From NCBI GenBank assembly GCA_021793715.1, contig JAJYSF010000003.1, forward strand, positions 1 to 16,713: DNA of 16,713 nucleotides, written 5' to 3'. The stretch comes from Actinomycetes bacterium. GTDB taxonomy: Bacteria; Actinomycetota; Actinomycetes; Actinomycetales; Microbacteriaceae. The notes under the pieces are model-generated. The model did no database searches. It had not been told where the DNA came from and was given only the letters and a program-made list of their open reading frames with translations. The number at the start of each line of letters is the position of its first letter. The stretch's first letter is position 1. A program made the translations under genes and the position numbers. Positions 8,503-14,754 of this stretch are shown here, piece after piece.

Positions 8503-8530
8503 AGTCGTTGCAGTAATTACTGCAACTACT
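8503..8530. promoter_or_regulatory. 28-bp near-perfect palindromic operator
   Basis: The central 20 bp (8507-8526, left half GTTGCAGTAA) is a perfect palindrome. It extends to 28 bp (AGT at 8503-8505 with ACT at 8528-8530) with a single mismatched pair, 8506/8527. It overlaps the -35 and spacer of the promoter directly before the hydrolase-regulator operon, so a bound dimer should block RNA polymerase. The best candidate ligand is the GbsR/MarR-type protein encoded as second gene of that operon. MarR-class regulators typically bind such palindromes and autoregulate; the pairing is inferred. Confidence 0.75.
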
Positions 8531-8536
8531 TAAACT
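8508..8536 (+). promoter_or_regulatory. putative leaderless promoter of the hydrolase-GbsR operon
   Basis: TTGCAG (8508-8513), a 17-base spacer and TAAACT (8531-8536) form a sigma-A-like promoter. The -10 ends six bases before the ATG at 8543, and no Shine-Dalgarno is present, so the mRNA would begin at the start codon. The -35 lies inside the 28-bp palindrome. Confidence 0.6.
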
Positions 8537-8542
8537 CGATCC

Positions 8543-9415
8543 ATGACAGACACACGAGACACGGCCGCCGACCTCGGCGTCTCGGTGCGGATCCCCCAAC
8601 CAGAGGGCTCCCTCCGCGTCGTCACGCGAGGCACAACCGGGCCCGCAATACTGCTGTTGAGCGGCGCTGGAAACGACAACATCTCGCTGAGCTGGCGACG
8701 GGCGATCCCGGCGCTGGCTGAATCTCACCGCGTCTTCGCGCTTGACTGGCCGAAGCAGGGCGGATCCACCCCCTGGAACGGCAAGGCCGATCACGAGCGC
8801 ATGCTGAGTTGCATCGACGCCACCCTCGACCATTTCGAGCTGGACACCGTGTCGCTGGTGGGCGTGTCTCAAGGCGGAGCGCTGACCCTCGCCTACGCGA
8901 TCGAACGCCCCGAGCGTGTCCAGAAGATCGTCGCGCTCGCGCCAGGTGGGATCATCACCTTCCCGCCCGTCGTCCATCAGCTGCTCTGGCTGATGGCGAA
9001 ATCACGATTCCTCAATCGCACGCTGCCGTCGTGGATCTTCCGCAGCCGTGCGGCATGTGCGTGGTTCGCTCGCACGAGCCTGTTCGCCGGCCCGGTGGAT
9101 GACTTCGATGAGATCGTCGACGAGTACCACTCGGATGCCGTCGCGAACGGCTCCGGGTCTTCCGACTGGCAGAACGGATCCATCGGATTCCGGAGGATGA
9201 ACGTCGACCTGCGGCCGCGGCTGCACGAGCTCCAGTGTCCGACGCTCATCATTCAGGGCGACAAGGATGTCGGCATCGCGCCCAAGCACACTCGTGCGGC
9301 TGCGGAGGCCATTCCGAACGCCTCCTACGAGCTCATCGAAGAGACTGGGCACTGGCCGAATCGGCAGCGGCCCGATCTCGTCAACGGGCTGATCTCGGCC
9401 TTCCTGGCAGAATGA
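8543..9415 (+). CDS. alpha/beta hydrolase
   Basis: A 290-residue cytosolic alpha/beta-hydrolase. Visible features are the GAGND loop (41-45) in the oxyanion position, the nucleophile elbow GVSQGG (107-112, Ser109), a lid-like helical insert (about 141-215), the acid Asp242 in QGDKDVGI and the catalytic His270 in ETGHWPN. The GVSQGG elbow and the GHWP end are typical of haloperoxidase/hydrolase-like members, but the substrate is unknown. It is the first gene of a two-gene operon: its TGA overlaps an ATG (ATGA, 9412-9415) in frame with the downstream regulator. An adjacent MarR-type repressor and a palindromic operator suggest the enzyme is induced by a small molecule, possibly its substrate (inference). 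Confidence 0.92.
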   Translation: MTDTRDTAADLGVSVRIPQPEGSLRVVTRGTTGPAILLLSGAGNDNISLSWRRAIPALAESHRVFALDWPKQGGSTPWNGKADHERMLSCIDATLDHFELDTVSLVGVSQGGALTLAYAIERPERVQKIVALAPGGIITFPPVVHQLLWLMAKSRFLNRTLPSWIFRSRAACAWFARTSLFAGPVDDFDEIVDEYHSDAVANGSGSSDWQNGSIGFRRMNVDLRPRLHELQCPTLIIQGDKDVGIAPKHTRAAAEAIPNASYELIEETGHWPNRQRPDLVNGLISAFLAE

Positions 9416-9456
9416 TGCGGACACTTCGTGACACGACCTCTCTCGAGGATGAGCAC

Positions 9457-9933
9457 ATGACCAACCCCACGGAAACCGAACTCGACTTCGTCGACGAGGT
9501 CGCGGTGTTCTTCGCCGACGAGGGGATGCCGCTCATCGCCGGCCGCGTGATCGGGTGGCTGCTCATCAGTGACCCTCCGGAGCAGAGTGCCGCCGACCTC
9601 GCGCGCGTCCTCGAGGTAAGCCGCAGCTCGATCAGCTCCTCCGCGAAACTGCTCACCCCGAGCGGCCTCGTCGAGAGCGTTCGCAAGCGCGGTCAGCGGC
9701 AGGAGTATCTGCGCATCAGTGCCGACGGGTGGAGCCGAATGCTCGCGAATCGGTACGCGAAAACGACCGCGTTCCGTCAGATCGTGGAGCGCGGACTCGA
9801 CGTCCTGGACGAGCCGTCGACGGGACGTCGCGACAGGCTCGAGAACGTCGCCGAGCTCTACGCCTTCCTTGAGGTCGAGCTGCCAGCGATGTGGGACCGC
9901 TGGGGACAGTGGCAAGCCTCTCGTCGCTCCTGA
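9457..9933 (+). CDS. GbsR/MarR-family transcriptional regulator
   Basis: A 158-residue winged-helix protein. Residues ~28-90 carry the HTH (QSAADLARVLEVSRSSISSS, 43-62) and wing (LVESVRKRGQRQEYLRIS, 71-88). N- and C-terminal helices should form the dimer interface. The GRVIGWLLISDP segment before the HTH is characteristic of the GbsR-like branch. ATG 9457 has GAGGA seven bases upstream and is preferred; ATG 9412, which overlaps the hydrolase stop as ATGA, would add 15 residues and offers translational coupling. It is the second gene of the operon and the likely binder of the palindrome at 8503-8530. The effector is unknown. Confidence 0.9.
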   Translation: MTNPTETELDFVDEVAVFFADEGMPLIAGRVIGWLLISDPPEQSAADLARVLEVSRSSISSSAKLLTPSGLVESVRKRGQRQEYLRISADGWSRMLANRYAKTTAFRQIVERGLDVLDEPSTGRRDRLENVAELYAFLEVELPAMWDRWGQWQASRRS

Positions 9934-9970
9934 ACCCGTCACGCTGACGGTGCGATAAAGCGGGAATGGA

Positions 9971-10010
9971 AAAGGTCCGAACCCGCGACAATTCGCAAGT
10001 TCGGGCCTTT
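9971..10010. terminator. bidirectional stem-loop terminator
   Basis: AAAGGTCCGAAC (9971-9982) pairs with GTTCGGGCCTTT (9999-10010) over 12 bp with one G-T pair and a 16-nt loop. It begins 37 bp after the regulator stop codon. Read leftward the second arm ends in four T, so it can also terminate minus-strand transcription ending at 10022. A-rich and T-rich stem ends are typical of intrinsic terminators in this group. Confidence 0.7.
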
Positions 10011-10021
10011 GACCAGGTGCC

Positions 10022-10075
10022 TTAGAAGCCCCAGTTCTCGTTGCCGGCCGCGTGGTTGTGCGGAATCTGGATCAA
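10022..10075 (-). pseudogene. short protein tail or 17-residue micro-ORF
   Basis: The minus-strand frame from TTG 10075 to TAA 10022-10024 reads MIQIPHNHAAGNENWGF (TTG read as Met). An in-frame TAG (10088-10090) just upstream, inside the 22-bp palindrome, closes the frame. Third positions are mostly C or G and a terminator follows the stop directly, as at the end of a real gene. It is either the surviving C-terminus of a gene whose body was replaced, or a micro-ORF with an AGGGGG ribosome site eight bases upstream. I do not recognise the peptide. Confidence 0.35.
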
Positions 10076-10082
10076 GCCCGTT

Positions 10083-10104
10083 ACCCCCTACCCGGGTAGG
10101 GGGT
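10083..10104. promoter_or_regulatory. 22-bp perfect palindrome resembling a CsoR-type operator
   Basis: The half-site ACCCCCTACCC (10083-10093) is followed immediately by its exact reverse complement (10094-10104). C-run/G-run palindromes with TACCC...GGGTA are the known binding sites of CsoR/FrmR-type copper and sulfur-stress repressors. No csoR, copper ATPase or rhodanese gene is present here, so the site is orphaned or serves another protein. Symmetry is certain; the assignment is tentative. Confidence 0.5.
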
Positions 10105-10113
10105 GTGATTGAT

Positions 10114-10138
10114 ACGGGCGGGGGCGTTTGACGCCCGT
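10114..10138. terminator. GC-rich hairpin, possible terminator of the ABC/GNAT operon
   Basis: ACGGGCG (10114-10120) pairs with CGCCCGT (10132-10138); an alternative tighter hairpin is GGGCGT-TTG-ACGCCC (10122-10136). It lies about 125 bp downstream of the last gene of the minus-strand operon (stop at 10263). There is no T-run, so termination is only possible. The stretch 10139-10262 shows nothing else that I can support. Confidence 0.3.
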
Positions 10139-10262
10139 CGAGTTCGAGTCGACGATGAACCCAGCCCTGGCCCTCGCGACCTAAACAACAACTGTCACCT
10201 GATCCTGCACCAGACCCTCTGGGACGTTCGAACGCAGCGATCCCCTTGCCGGTCCGTCGCCG

Positions 10263-11129
10263 CTAGCGGTTTCGGTATCGATCGTGAATCTCAGTACGCG
10301 CTTCCATACCTGCAGACCGGTACGTCGCAACCGCTCCGATATTTGCGCTGGGAGTGCAGACGATCGCACTCGACGATCCGAGTTGCCGAAGCTTCGCAGC
10401 GGCCGCCAGCGTAATCGCCCTCCCATAACGCTGGCCGCGATAGCGGCGATGTACCCCCATGGGTTCGATCAGCCCCGGCTTCCCCACCCCTGCAGACCAG
10501 ACCGTCACTGCCGCCACAGCATTGCCCCTGTCATCAAAGGCGAGCAGACAACTTGCATCGACGTACGTGGGCGCCATGGACATGGCGTTCCAACGCGCCG
10601 CGGTGAAAGACGAAGCGTCGAACGAAGCGCGCTGCACGTCCACGCGCGTCTGGGCGTTCTCGTACCCCACCTCCTCGATACGCACCCCTGAGTCTGGGAC
10701 CGGCGCAGTGAGGTCACGACGGAGCGGCGTCCACGGCTCATCGGTTTCCCAGCCTTCCTCGGCGAGCAGTTCGTGGACCATCGCATCCGAAGGCGCCTCG
10801 ACGTTCGCCCTGCCGGCGCTCAGGACGCCGCGCTCAGGCCGGGTCAGGTCATCGACGACTTGTCGTGCCAGCTTTTTGTCACGCCGCGCGTGCGGCGCGA
10901 CAGTCAGTCGCACGAGGCCTGGCCCGTCGAGCAGACCGGCGGCGAGAATCTGCTTCCCGTCACTCCACGTCCGAACGGCGCGTGATACCTCTGTAGCGCC
11001 AAATCGCCAGAACCACCCAACGTCCCCTGGATGCAGCTGCATCGGCGCGCCCTCGTACTGCCACTGTCGCAGCGCTTCGATGACGCGAGGGAGATCGTCG
11101 ACCTCCGGCTGGGTCAGCTGCACAGGCAT
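10263..11129 (-). CDS. tandem-GNAT N-acetyltransferase (mycothiol synthase-like)
   Basis: A 288-residue protein with two GNAT halves. The N-terminal half (about 1-140) keeps a degenerate acetyl-CoA loop region (VRLTVAPHARRDKKLAR, 73-89). The C-terminal half (about 148-288) has the full motif A, MGVHRRYRGQRYGRAI (224-239), with R/G-Q-R-Y-G binding the CoA pyrophosphate, and a motif B-like NIGAVATYRSAGM. The two-domain layout is that of mycothiol synthase and of many uncharacterised actinobacterial acetyltransferases; the acceptor is unknown. The start is firm: GGAGGTGA lies four bases before the ATG and overlaps the permease stop codon. As the last gene of an ABC-export operon it may acetylate the same compound the transporter exports (inference). 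Confidence 0.9.
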   Translation of the reverse strand: MPVQLTQPEVDDLPRVIEALRQWQYEGAPMQLHPGDVGWFWRFGATEVSRAVRTWSDGKQILAAGLLDGPGLVRLTVAPHARRDKKLARQVVDDLTRPERGVLSAGRANVEAPSDAMVHELLAEEGWETDEPWTPLRRDLTAPVPDSGVRIEEVGYENAQTRVDVQRASFDASSFTAARWNAMSMAPTYVDASCLLAFDDRGNAVAAVTVWSAGVGKPGLIEPMGVHRRYRGQRYGRAITLAAAAKLRQLGSSSAIVCTPSANIGAVATYRSAGMEARTEIHDRYRNR

Positions 11130-11133
11130 CCTG

Positions 11134-11889
11134 TCACCTCCACCGGAAGGTCCGCATCGCTATGAGGAGCATGGGAACCGTCCATACCACCATGACGGCG
11201 ATTGGGACGAGCGTCATCGGATGCCCGTACCAGACGGCGGTGAGTGACTGCGATGCTGCTCCAAGGGGGGTGAAACCCGAGATCTGCTGCAACGGCTCCG
11301 CCATCAGCGGGCCCGGCGTCCACACTCCTGCGGTGAACAGACAACCAAAGAAGATGAGCATGCCGATTCCGTTCGCGTTCTGCGCTGTGCTGGCGCGCGC
11401 AGCGATCAGTGAACCGATGCAGAGCATCTGCACGGCGGCGAGGGCGAAGACGCCGGCGACGAGGAGCACGGATTGCGGCGGTTGAGCATCGAGAAAGATC
11501 ACGGCCGCGAGAACGGCGATCGCGGCTCCGAGCACCAGCGAGATACCGCTGAGGATCACCTGCGCGACGAGGATCCGCTGAGGGCCGACCGGAGTGGCGG
11601 CCAACCGTCGCAGTACGCCCTTCTCACGATATCCCCCGATCGCTGACGGGAAGTTGGTGAGCGTGACGCTGCCGAGCGCGACGGTCAACGCGATCGGAAT
11701 GAAGAGGTCGATCGCGCGGAGCTGTGCGAAGGCCGGGTCATCTCCTCCGAGAGGCTCGTCGGTACCGGGGATAACGAGCCCTTGTAAGAGGAGAAGGGCA
11801 GTCGGGAAGAGCAGCCCCATGAAGATCGCTGTGGGATTGCGCCCCAACAATGTCGCTTCGCTGCGAATGAGTGCCGTGAGAGCGTTCAC
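11134..11889 (-). CDS. ABC-2 type transporter permease
   Basis: An integral membrane protein of about 251 residues with six predicted helices: one N-terminal after the RSEATLLGRNP cytoplasmic stretch, then IDLFIPIALTVALGSV, two in the ILSGISLVLGAAIAVLAAVIF / VLLVAGVFALAAVQMLCIGSL region, GIGMLIFFGCLFTAGV, and the C-terminal LVPIAVMVVWTVPMLLIAM. The coupling segment GGYREKGVLRRLAATPVGP is the hallmark of ABC-2/DrrB-like drug and lipid exporters. GTG 11889 has AAAGGA six bases upstream and is preferred; ATG 11904 overlaps the ATPase stop as ATGA and would add five residues. It pairs with the ATPase encoded immediately upstream. Confidence 0.9.
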   Translation of the reverse strand: MNALTALIRSEATLLGRNPTAIFMGLLFPTALLLLQGLVIPGTDEPLGGDDPAFAQLRAIDLFIPIALTVALGSVTLTNFPSAIGGYREKGVLRRLAATPVGPQRILVAQVILSGISLVLGAAIAVLAAVIFLDAQPPQSVLLVAGVFALAAVQMLCIGSLIAARASTAQNANGIGMLIFFGCLFTAGVWTPGPLMAEPLQQISGFTPLGAASQSLTAVWYGHPMTLVPIAVMVVWTVPMLLIAMRTFRWR

Positions 11890-11900
11890 TGCGTGTCCTT

Positions 11901-12653
11901 TCATCGTGCCGCACGAAGCAGCTGGTCGTTGTGAATGAACGCCAGGTAGGCGTCTTCCAATGACGGACGTCGACCGTCGCCGGAGACGACCCCTGATGCG
12001 TCGATGAGTTCACTCGATGTGCCGAACGCGATGGTGCGGCCGTGGCTGATAACCGCGAGACGATCACAGAGCGTTTCGGCCTCGTCCAGAAAGTGCGTGA
12101 CGAGAAGGATCGTCACCCCCTTCTTGCGGATGTTCTCGATCAGCGCCCACACGTCGCGGCGCCCCTGCGGGTCGAGTCCTGTCGTCAACTCGTCCAGGAC
12201 GGCGATGCGCGGGTTGCCCACGAGCGCCAGCGCGATGGAGAGTCGTTGCTTCTGGCCGCCGGACAGGGAGCTGAACGCCTTCGTCCGATGCGCGTGCAGT
12301 CCGACTGTCTCGAGCAGCTCATCGATATTCGCGGGATCCGGATAGAACGCGGCGAACAGCCGCAATGCCTCGCCGACGCGCATGTCGTCGGGCAGCTCAC
12401 TCGCTTGGAGTTGGTAGCCGACGACCTGTCGGAGCGAAGCCGTCTCCGTCGTCGGGTCCAAGCCGAGTACCCGGATCTGGCCGCCGTCAGGTTGCATCAT
12501 TCCCGTGAGGCATTCGACAGTGGTCGTCTTGCCGGCGCCGTTCGGGCCGAGGATACCGAAGATCTCTCCTTCCTCGACACGGAGATCGACGTGGTCGATG
12601 GCGACGTGTTCGCCGAACGTCTTGCGGAGGTTGCGGATGTCGATTGCGGGCAT
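11901..12653 (-). CDS. ABC transporter ATP-binding protein (DrrA/CcmA-like)
   Basis: A 250-residue ABC ATPase. Walker A GPNGAGKT is at 36-43, the Q-loop glutamine in VGYQLQ near 81-83, the signature LSGGQ at 130-134, Walker B IAVLDE at 150-155 and the switch His187 in VTHF. The usual LDEPTTGLD reads LDELTTGLD, a Pro-to-Leu change next to the catalytic Glu that some family members carry. It energises export through the ABC-2 permease encoded directly downstream. ATG 12653 is preceded by AAAGGGG at eight bases; an upstream in-frame start at 12680 lacks a ribosome site. A 96-bp gap separates it from the membrane protein gene upstream, with no promoter that I can find. Confidence 0.94.
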   Translation of the reverse strand: MPAIDIRNLRKTFGEHVAIDHVDLRVEEGEIFGILGPNGAGKTTTVECLTGMMQPDGGQIRVLGLDPTTETASLRQVVGYQLQASELPDDMRVGEALRLFAAFYPDPANIDELLETVGLHAHRTKAFSSLSGGQKQRLSIALALVGNPRIAVLDELTTGLDPQGRRDVWALIENIRKKGVTILLVTHFLDEAETLCDRLAVISHGRTIAFGTSSELIDASGVVSGDGRRPSLEDAYLAFIHNDQLLRAAR

Positions 12654-12749
12654 GCTGGCGGCCCCTTTCTGGCAGGTCAAAGTCCCCGAGGACGTCGGGT
12701 TGAAGACAGAGGTGTGAGTTGTCAGGTCGCCGCTATGAGGCGTGCGAGG

Positions 12750-13475
12750 TCAATCGTGAAGCGCGGCCGAGCGCGCCGTGGCCCTCTGGAACTGCCAAAG
12801 GCAGGTCAGCCACCAAATCGTCTGAATAGCGATGATGACCCCAGCGCCGATCAGGACGTTCGAGAGGTCGAATTCAGTGAAGTGATACCGCTCACCAACG
12901 ACGAGACAACCGACGACAATTGCGGCTCCGACCGCGACGAGCCTTGTCGATTGCAGGATCCAACTGTCAAGAAGGAGCCTCAACCGTGGTGGGACGGAGA
13001 TGGTCCATACAAGGCCGCCGACCATCAGGAGCACGATGCCCAGCGCATTTCCCAGTATGTAGCCGAGCACGCTTGCGTCGGGCTCATGCTCGACCAGCCA
13101 GAGCGTCAGCAAGATCAGCCCGGCCAGGAGTGCTGCTGTCGAGACCACCGACCTGATCATCGACCAACGCATCGGCACACGCCGAGTCGAGTCCTGACGC
13201 TTACGAGGGATGTAGGCCCAGGCTTCCCTTCGGAGGTGGGCCGCCAGGAGCCTGGCAACGACGGCCAATGCGATCGGAACAACGATCGGGGTCACATAGT
13301 TGTTACTCAAGCCCCAGAGCAGCGCGGCGAGGAAGAACACGACGGTCGGCATGGCCAGCAACGACCCCCACCACGATACGACGAACGGTCTTCTGGCATC
13401 GACCAGGTCCAACGGATGCACGAGCGGCTGCTCGGCGGGATCGGGCAACGCGACGGTTTCGCGCACGGTTTTCAC
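12750..13475 (-). CDS. six-helix membrane protein of unknown function
   Basis: A 241-residue integral membrane protein that I do not recognise. Hydrophobic segments are at about 33-56, 60-79, 108-128, 135-160, 177-193 and 204-228. The long loop between helices 2 and 3 is strongly basic (RKRQDSTRR, 91-99) and should be cytoplasmic. The soluble N-terminus (1-30) is polar. Its GTG start overlaps the TGA of the HTH regulator gene (GTGA, 13472-13475), with GGAGGG just upstream, so the two are translationally coupled. The position between an HTH regulator and an ABC exporter suggests a sensor, accessory or immunity subunit of the exporter (inference). Confidence 0.87.
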   Translation of the reverse strand: MKTVRETVALPDPAEQPLVHPLDLVDARRPFVVSWWGSLLAMPTVVFFLAALLWGLSNNYVTPIVVPIALAVVARLLAAHLRREAWAYIPRKRQDSTRRVPMRWSMIRSVVSTAALLAGLILLTLWLVEHEPDASVLGYILGNALGIVLLMVGGLVWTISVPPRLRLLLDSWILQSTRLVAVGAAIVVGCLVVGERYHFTEFDLSNVLIGAGVIIAIQTIWWLTCLWQFQRATARSAALHD

Positions 13476-13933
13476 GAGGCCCTCCAGGGGACGGTATCGA
13501 GGTAGGGTGGACGGAGCCCGCTCTTAGCTATTTCGTAGACTTTCTGGCGAGCTACTCCGAGCTCACGGGCGACCGCAACCGCACTGAAATCGTCGAGCAG
13601 CGCGTCGACTGCTAATGAGCGGATGCCCGAGGCACGGCCGTTCACATGCGCGGCGAGCGCCCCGATCTCGGCCGCGAGGAGTGCGACGACCAGCGGGCCG
13701 CCGAAGGCGTCGCTCCAGTCCGCGCGCCCCGAAACGGCCGCTGCGTACAGCGCGTCGCCACCGTCGGCGAGCGCGTCGTGCACCTTCTGCGGGCTCAGGC
13801 CACACGCGCTGAGACGCGACACGACCTGCTCGAACTCGGCCGGGTCACCGGCCCGGTGTGCGAGAACGGCCGTCCACGTCATCGACTGGCTGTCGAGTAC
13901 GTCACGAGTGTCACCCCCGGGGTTACGTGTCAT
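13472..13933 (-). CDS. HTH regulator with C-terminal helix-turn-helix
   Basis: A 153-residue cytosolic protein. The last ~45 residues contain an HTH: AVAVARELGVARQKVYEIAKSG, where LGVARQKVY gives the turn and recognition helix. The N-terminal ~105 residues are mostly helical and Ala-rich (WTAVLAHRAGDPAEFEQVV, SPQKVHDALADGGDALYAAAV) and may bind a partner or effector. I cannot assign a named family. ATG 13933 is chosen because TTGACA-18-CATAGT ends six bases before it, which implies a leaderless transcript; there is no proper ribosome site. It is the first gene of a five-gene operon whose promoter carries two palindromic boxes, so it is the likely autoregulator. Confidence 0.83.
   Translation of the reverse strand: MTRNPGGDTRDVLDSQSMTWTAVLAHRAGDPAEFEQVVSRLSACGLSPQKVHDALADGGDALYAAAVSGRADWSDAFGGPLVVALLAAEIGALAAHVNGRASGIRSLAVDALLDDFSAVAVARELGVARQKVYEIAKSGLRPPYLDTVPWRAS
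13909..13927. promoter_or_regulatory. second TGTCACCC box inside the start of the HTH gene
   Basis: TGTCACCCCCGGGGTTACG is an imperfect palindrome beginning with the half-site TGTCACCC. Aligned to the box at 13957-13989 (minus-strand reading) it matches at 14 of 19 positions by eye. It lies just inside the coding start, which places one box on each side of the transcription start. Occupancy of both could clamp the promoter (inference). Confidence 0.5.
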
Positions 13934-13939
13934 GTCTCC

Positions 13940-13969
13940 ACTATGGCGCAGGTCCAGCTGCACTGTCAA
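13940..13969 (-). promoter_or_regulatory. promoter of the five-gene HTH/ABC/GNAT operon
   Basis: On the minus strand a perfect TTGACA (13964-13969) and CATAGT (13940-13945, 5/6 to TATAGT) are 18 bases apart. Six bases separate the -10 from ATG 13933, so the transcript is probably leaderless. This is the strongest promoter match in the window. Confidence 0.75.
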
Positions 13970-13989
13970 CCCCCGGGTGACAGTGCAGC
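13957..13989. promoter_or_regulatory. operator with 12-bp perfect inverted arms over the -35
   Basis: GCTGCACTGTCA (13957-13968) and TGACAGTGCAGC (13978-13989) are exact reverse complements around ACCCCCGGG. The left arm contains five of the six bases of the -35 element, so binding should repress the operon. A related, weaker box lies at 13909-13927. The likely ligand is the HTH protein of the first gene. Confidence 0.75.
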
Positions 13990-14190
13990 CACAGCCGCTG
14001 GGGACCCTCGAGTCTTGACACCAACCGACAAGCGCCTGCGCGCATTCGTGCACCCCGGCTGGGATCGAGCGTCCGACCGTTATCCGCAGCTCGGCGAGCA
14101 GGCGTCGCGCGACCTCGGGCAGCCCGGAGACGCCCTCCGGTCACGCGTCATGTCTCAACTCATGCGACGACGAGCACCGAGAAGCAGCGG

Positions 14191-14742
14191 TCAACGACGC
14201 AGTGTCGAGGGCCAGAGTTCATACGAGTATTGCAACAGAACGATCACTTCACCGGAAGGCGCGGTGTCGCGCACCTGCATGCCGCGGGCGAAGCCGGCAC
14301 GTTCGAGCACGCGTTGGGCCGCCGAATTCTGAGGCACGGTACGTGCGGTGAGCCGAGCGAACCCACTCCGCTGAGCCAGCGCGACCGCGAGTGAGAGCGC
14401 CGCACCAGCCGATCCTCGACCTCGATGGTCGGGATGCACCCAGAAACCCACCTCTACCGACCCCTCGTTGACGCCGAACAGCACCAAGCTGCCGGCGAAC
14501 ACGTCACTGACGGGGTCGGCGATCGCCAGCACCGCGAGATCGCCACGCGTCAGGCCTGTTCGGATCGCTCCATCGATCAACGCGGAGACTGAAGCCTCGG
14601 TGTACTCGGGCTCTGGCAGATGCGCGAACTCCTGCACCTCCGGGTCGGCCGCGCCGGCAGCGTACGCGCCGGCATCGCCGTGACGCATGACGCGCAGCAC
14701 AGCGCGATCATTGCGCAGCGGAAGGAGACCAGCGTTCAACAC
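14191..14742 (-). CDS. GNAT N-acetyltransferase (RimJ/RimL-like)
   Basis: A 183-residue single-domain acetyltransferase. Motif A is VEVGFWVHPDHRGRGSAG (96-113) with the H-R-G-R-G-S-A CoA-binding loop, and motif B includes PQNSAAQRVLERAGFARG (137-154). The pattern fits the RimJ/RimL class that acetylates protein N-termini or small amines; the acceptor is not predictable. Translation starts at GTG 14742. A TAGTTT hexamer on the minus strand (14749-14754) ends six bases before this start, again a leaderless layout. It is divergent from the TetR-type regulator, with 36 bp between starts, so it is the probable regulated target. Confidence 0.9.
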   Translation of the reverse strand: MLNAGLLPLRNDRAVLRVMRHGDAGAYAAGAADPEVQEFAHLPEPEYTEASVSALIDGAIRTGLTRGDLAVLAIADPVSDVFAGSLVLFGVNEGSVEVGFWVHPDHRGRGSAGAALSLAVALAQRSGFARLTARTVPQNSAAQRVLERAGFARGMQVRDTAPSGEVIVLLQYSYELWPSTLRR

Positions 14743-14748
14743 GGCTAT

Positions 14749-14754
14749 AAACTA
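14749..14754 (-). promoter_or_regulatory. candidate -10 of the GNAT gene
   Basis: TAGTTT on the minus strand fits TANNNT and lies six bases before GTG 14742. No convincing -35 is seen at 17-18 bases. It overlaps the AACTA/TAGTT palindrome. Confidence 0.35.

Noticed and set aside
7787..8977. A 396-codon minus-strand frame through the DUF6458-like gene and the second hydrolase
   Set aside because: It crosses the divergent promoter and the palindrome and is antisense to the Ser-His-Asp hydrolase; it encodes no recognisable domain.
8543..9933. Hydrolase and GbsR as a toxin-antitoxin or phage-defence pair
   Set aside because: The hydrolase has a complete metabolic-type catalytic triad and the partner is a standard winged-helix regulator; nothing points to toxicity.
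10181..10426. A short frame downstream of the tandem-GNAT stop, ending NVPEGLVQDQVTVVV, as a possible frameshifted extension
   Set aside because: The GNAT already ends in the usual RSAGMEARTEIHDRYR-type C-terminus of its family, so no missing domain needs explaining, and most of this frame is antisense or shadow sequence.
12042..13505. A 487-codon plus-strand frame across the ABC ATPase and membrane protein genes
   Set aside because: It is antisense to unmistakable Walker A, signature and Walker B motifs and has an Arg/Asp/Gln-rich composition with no domain.
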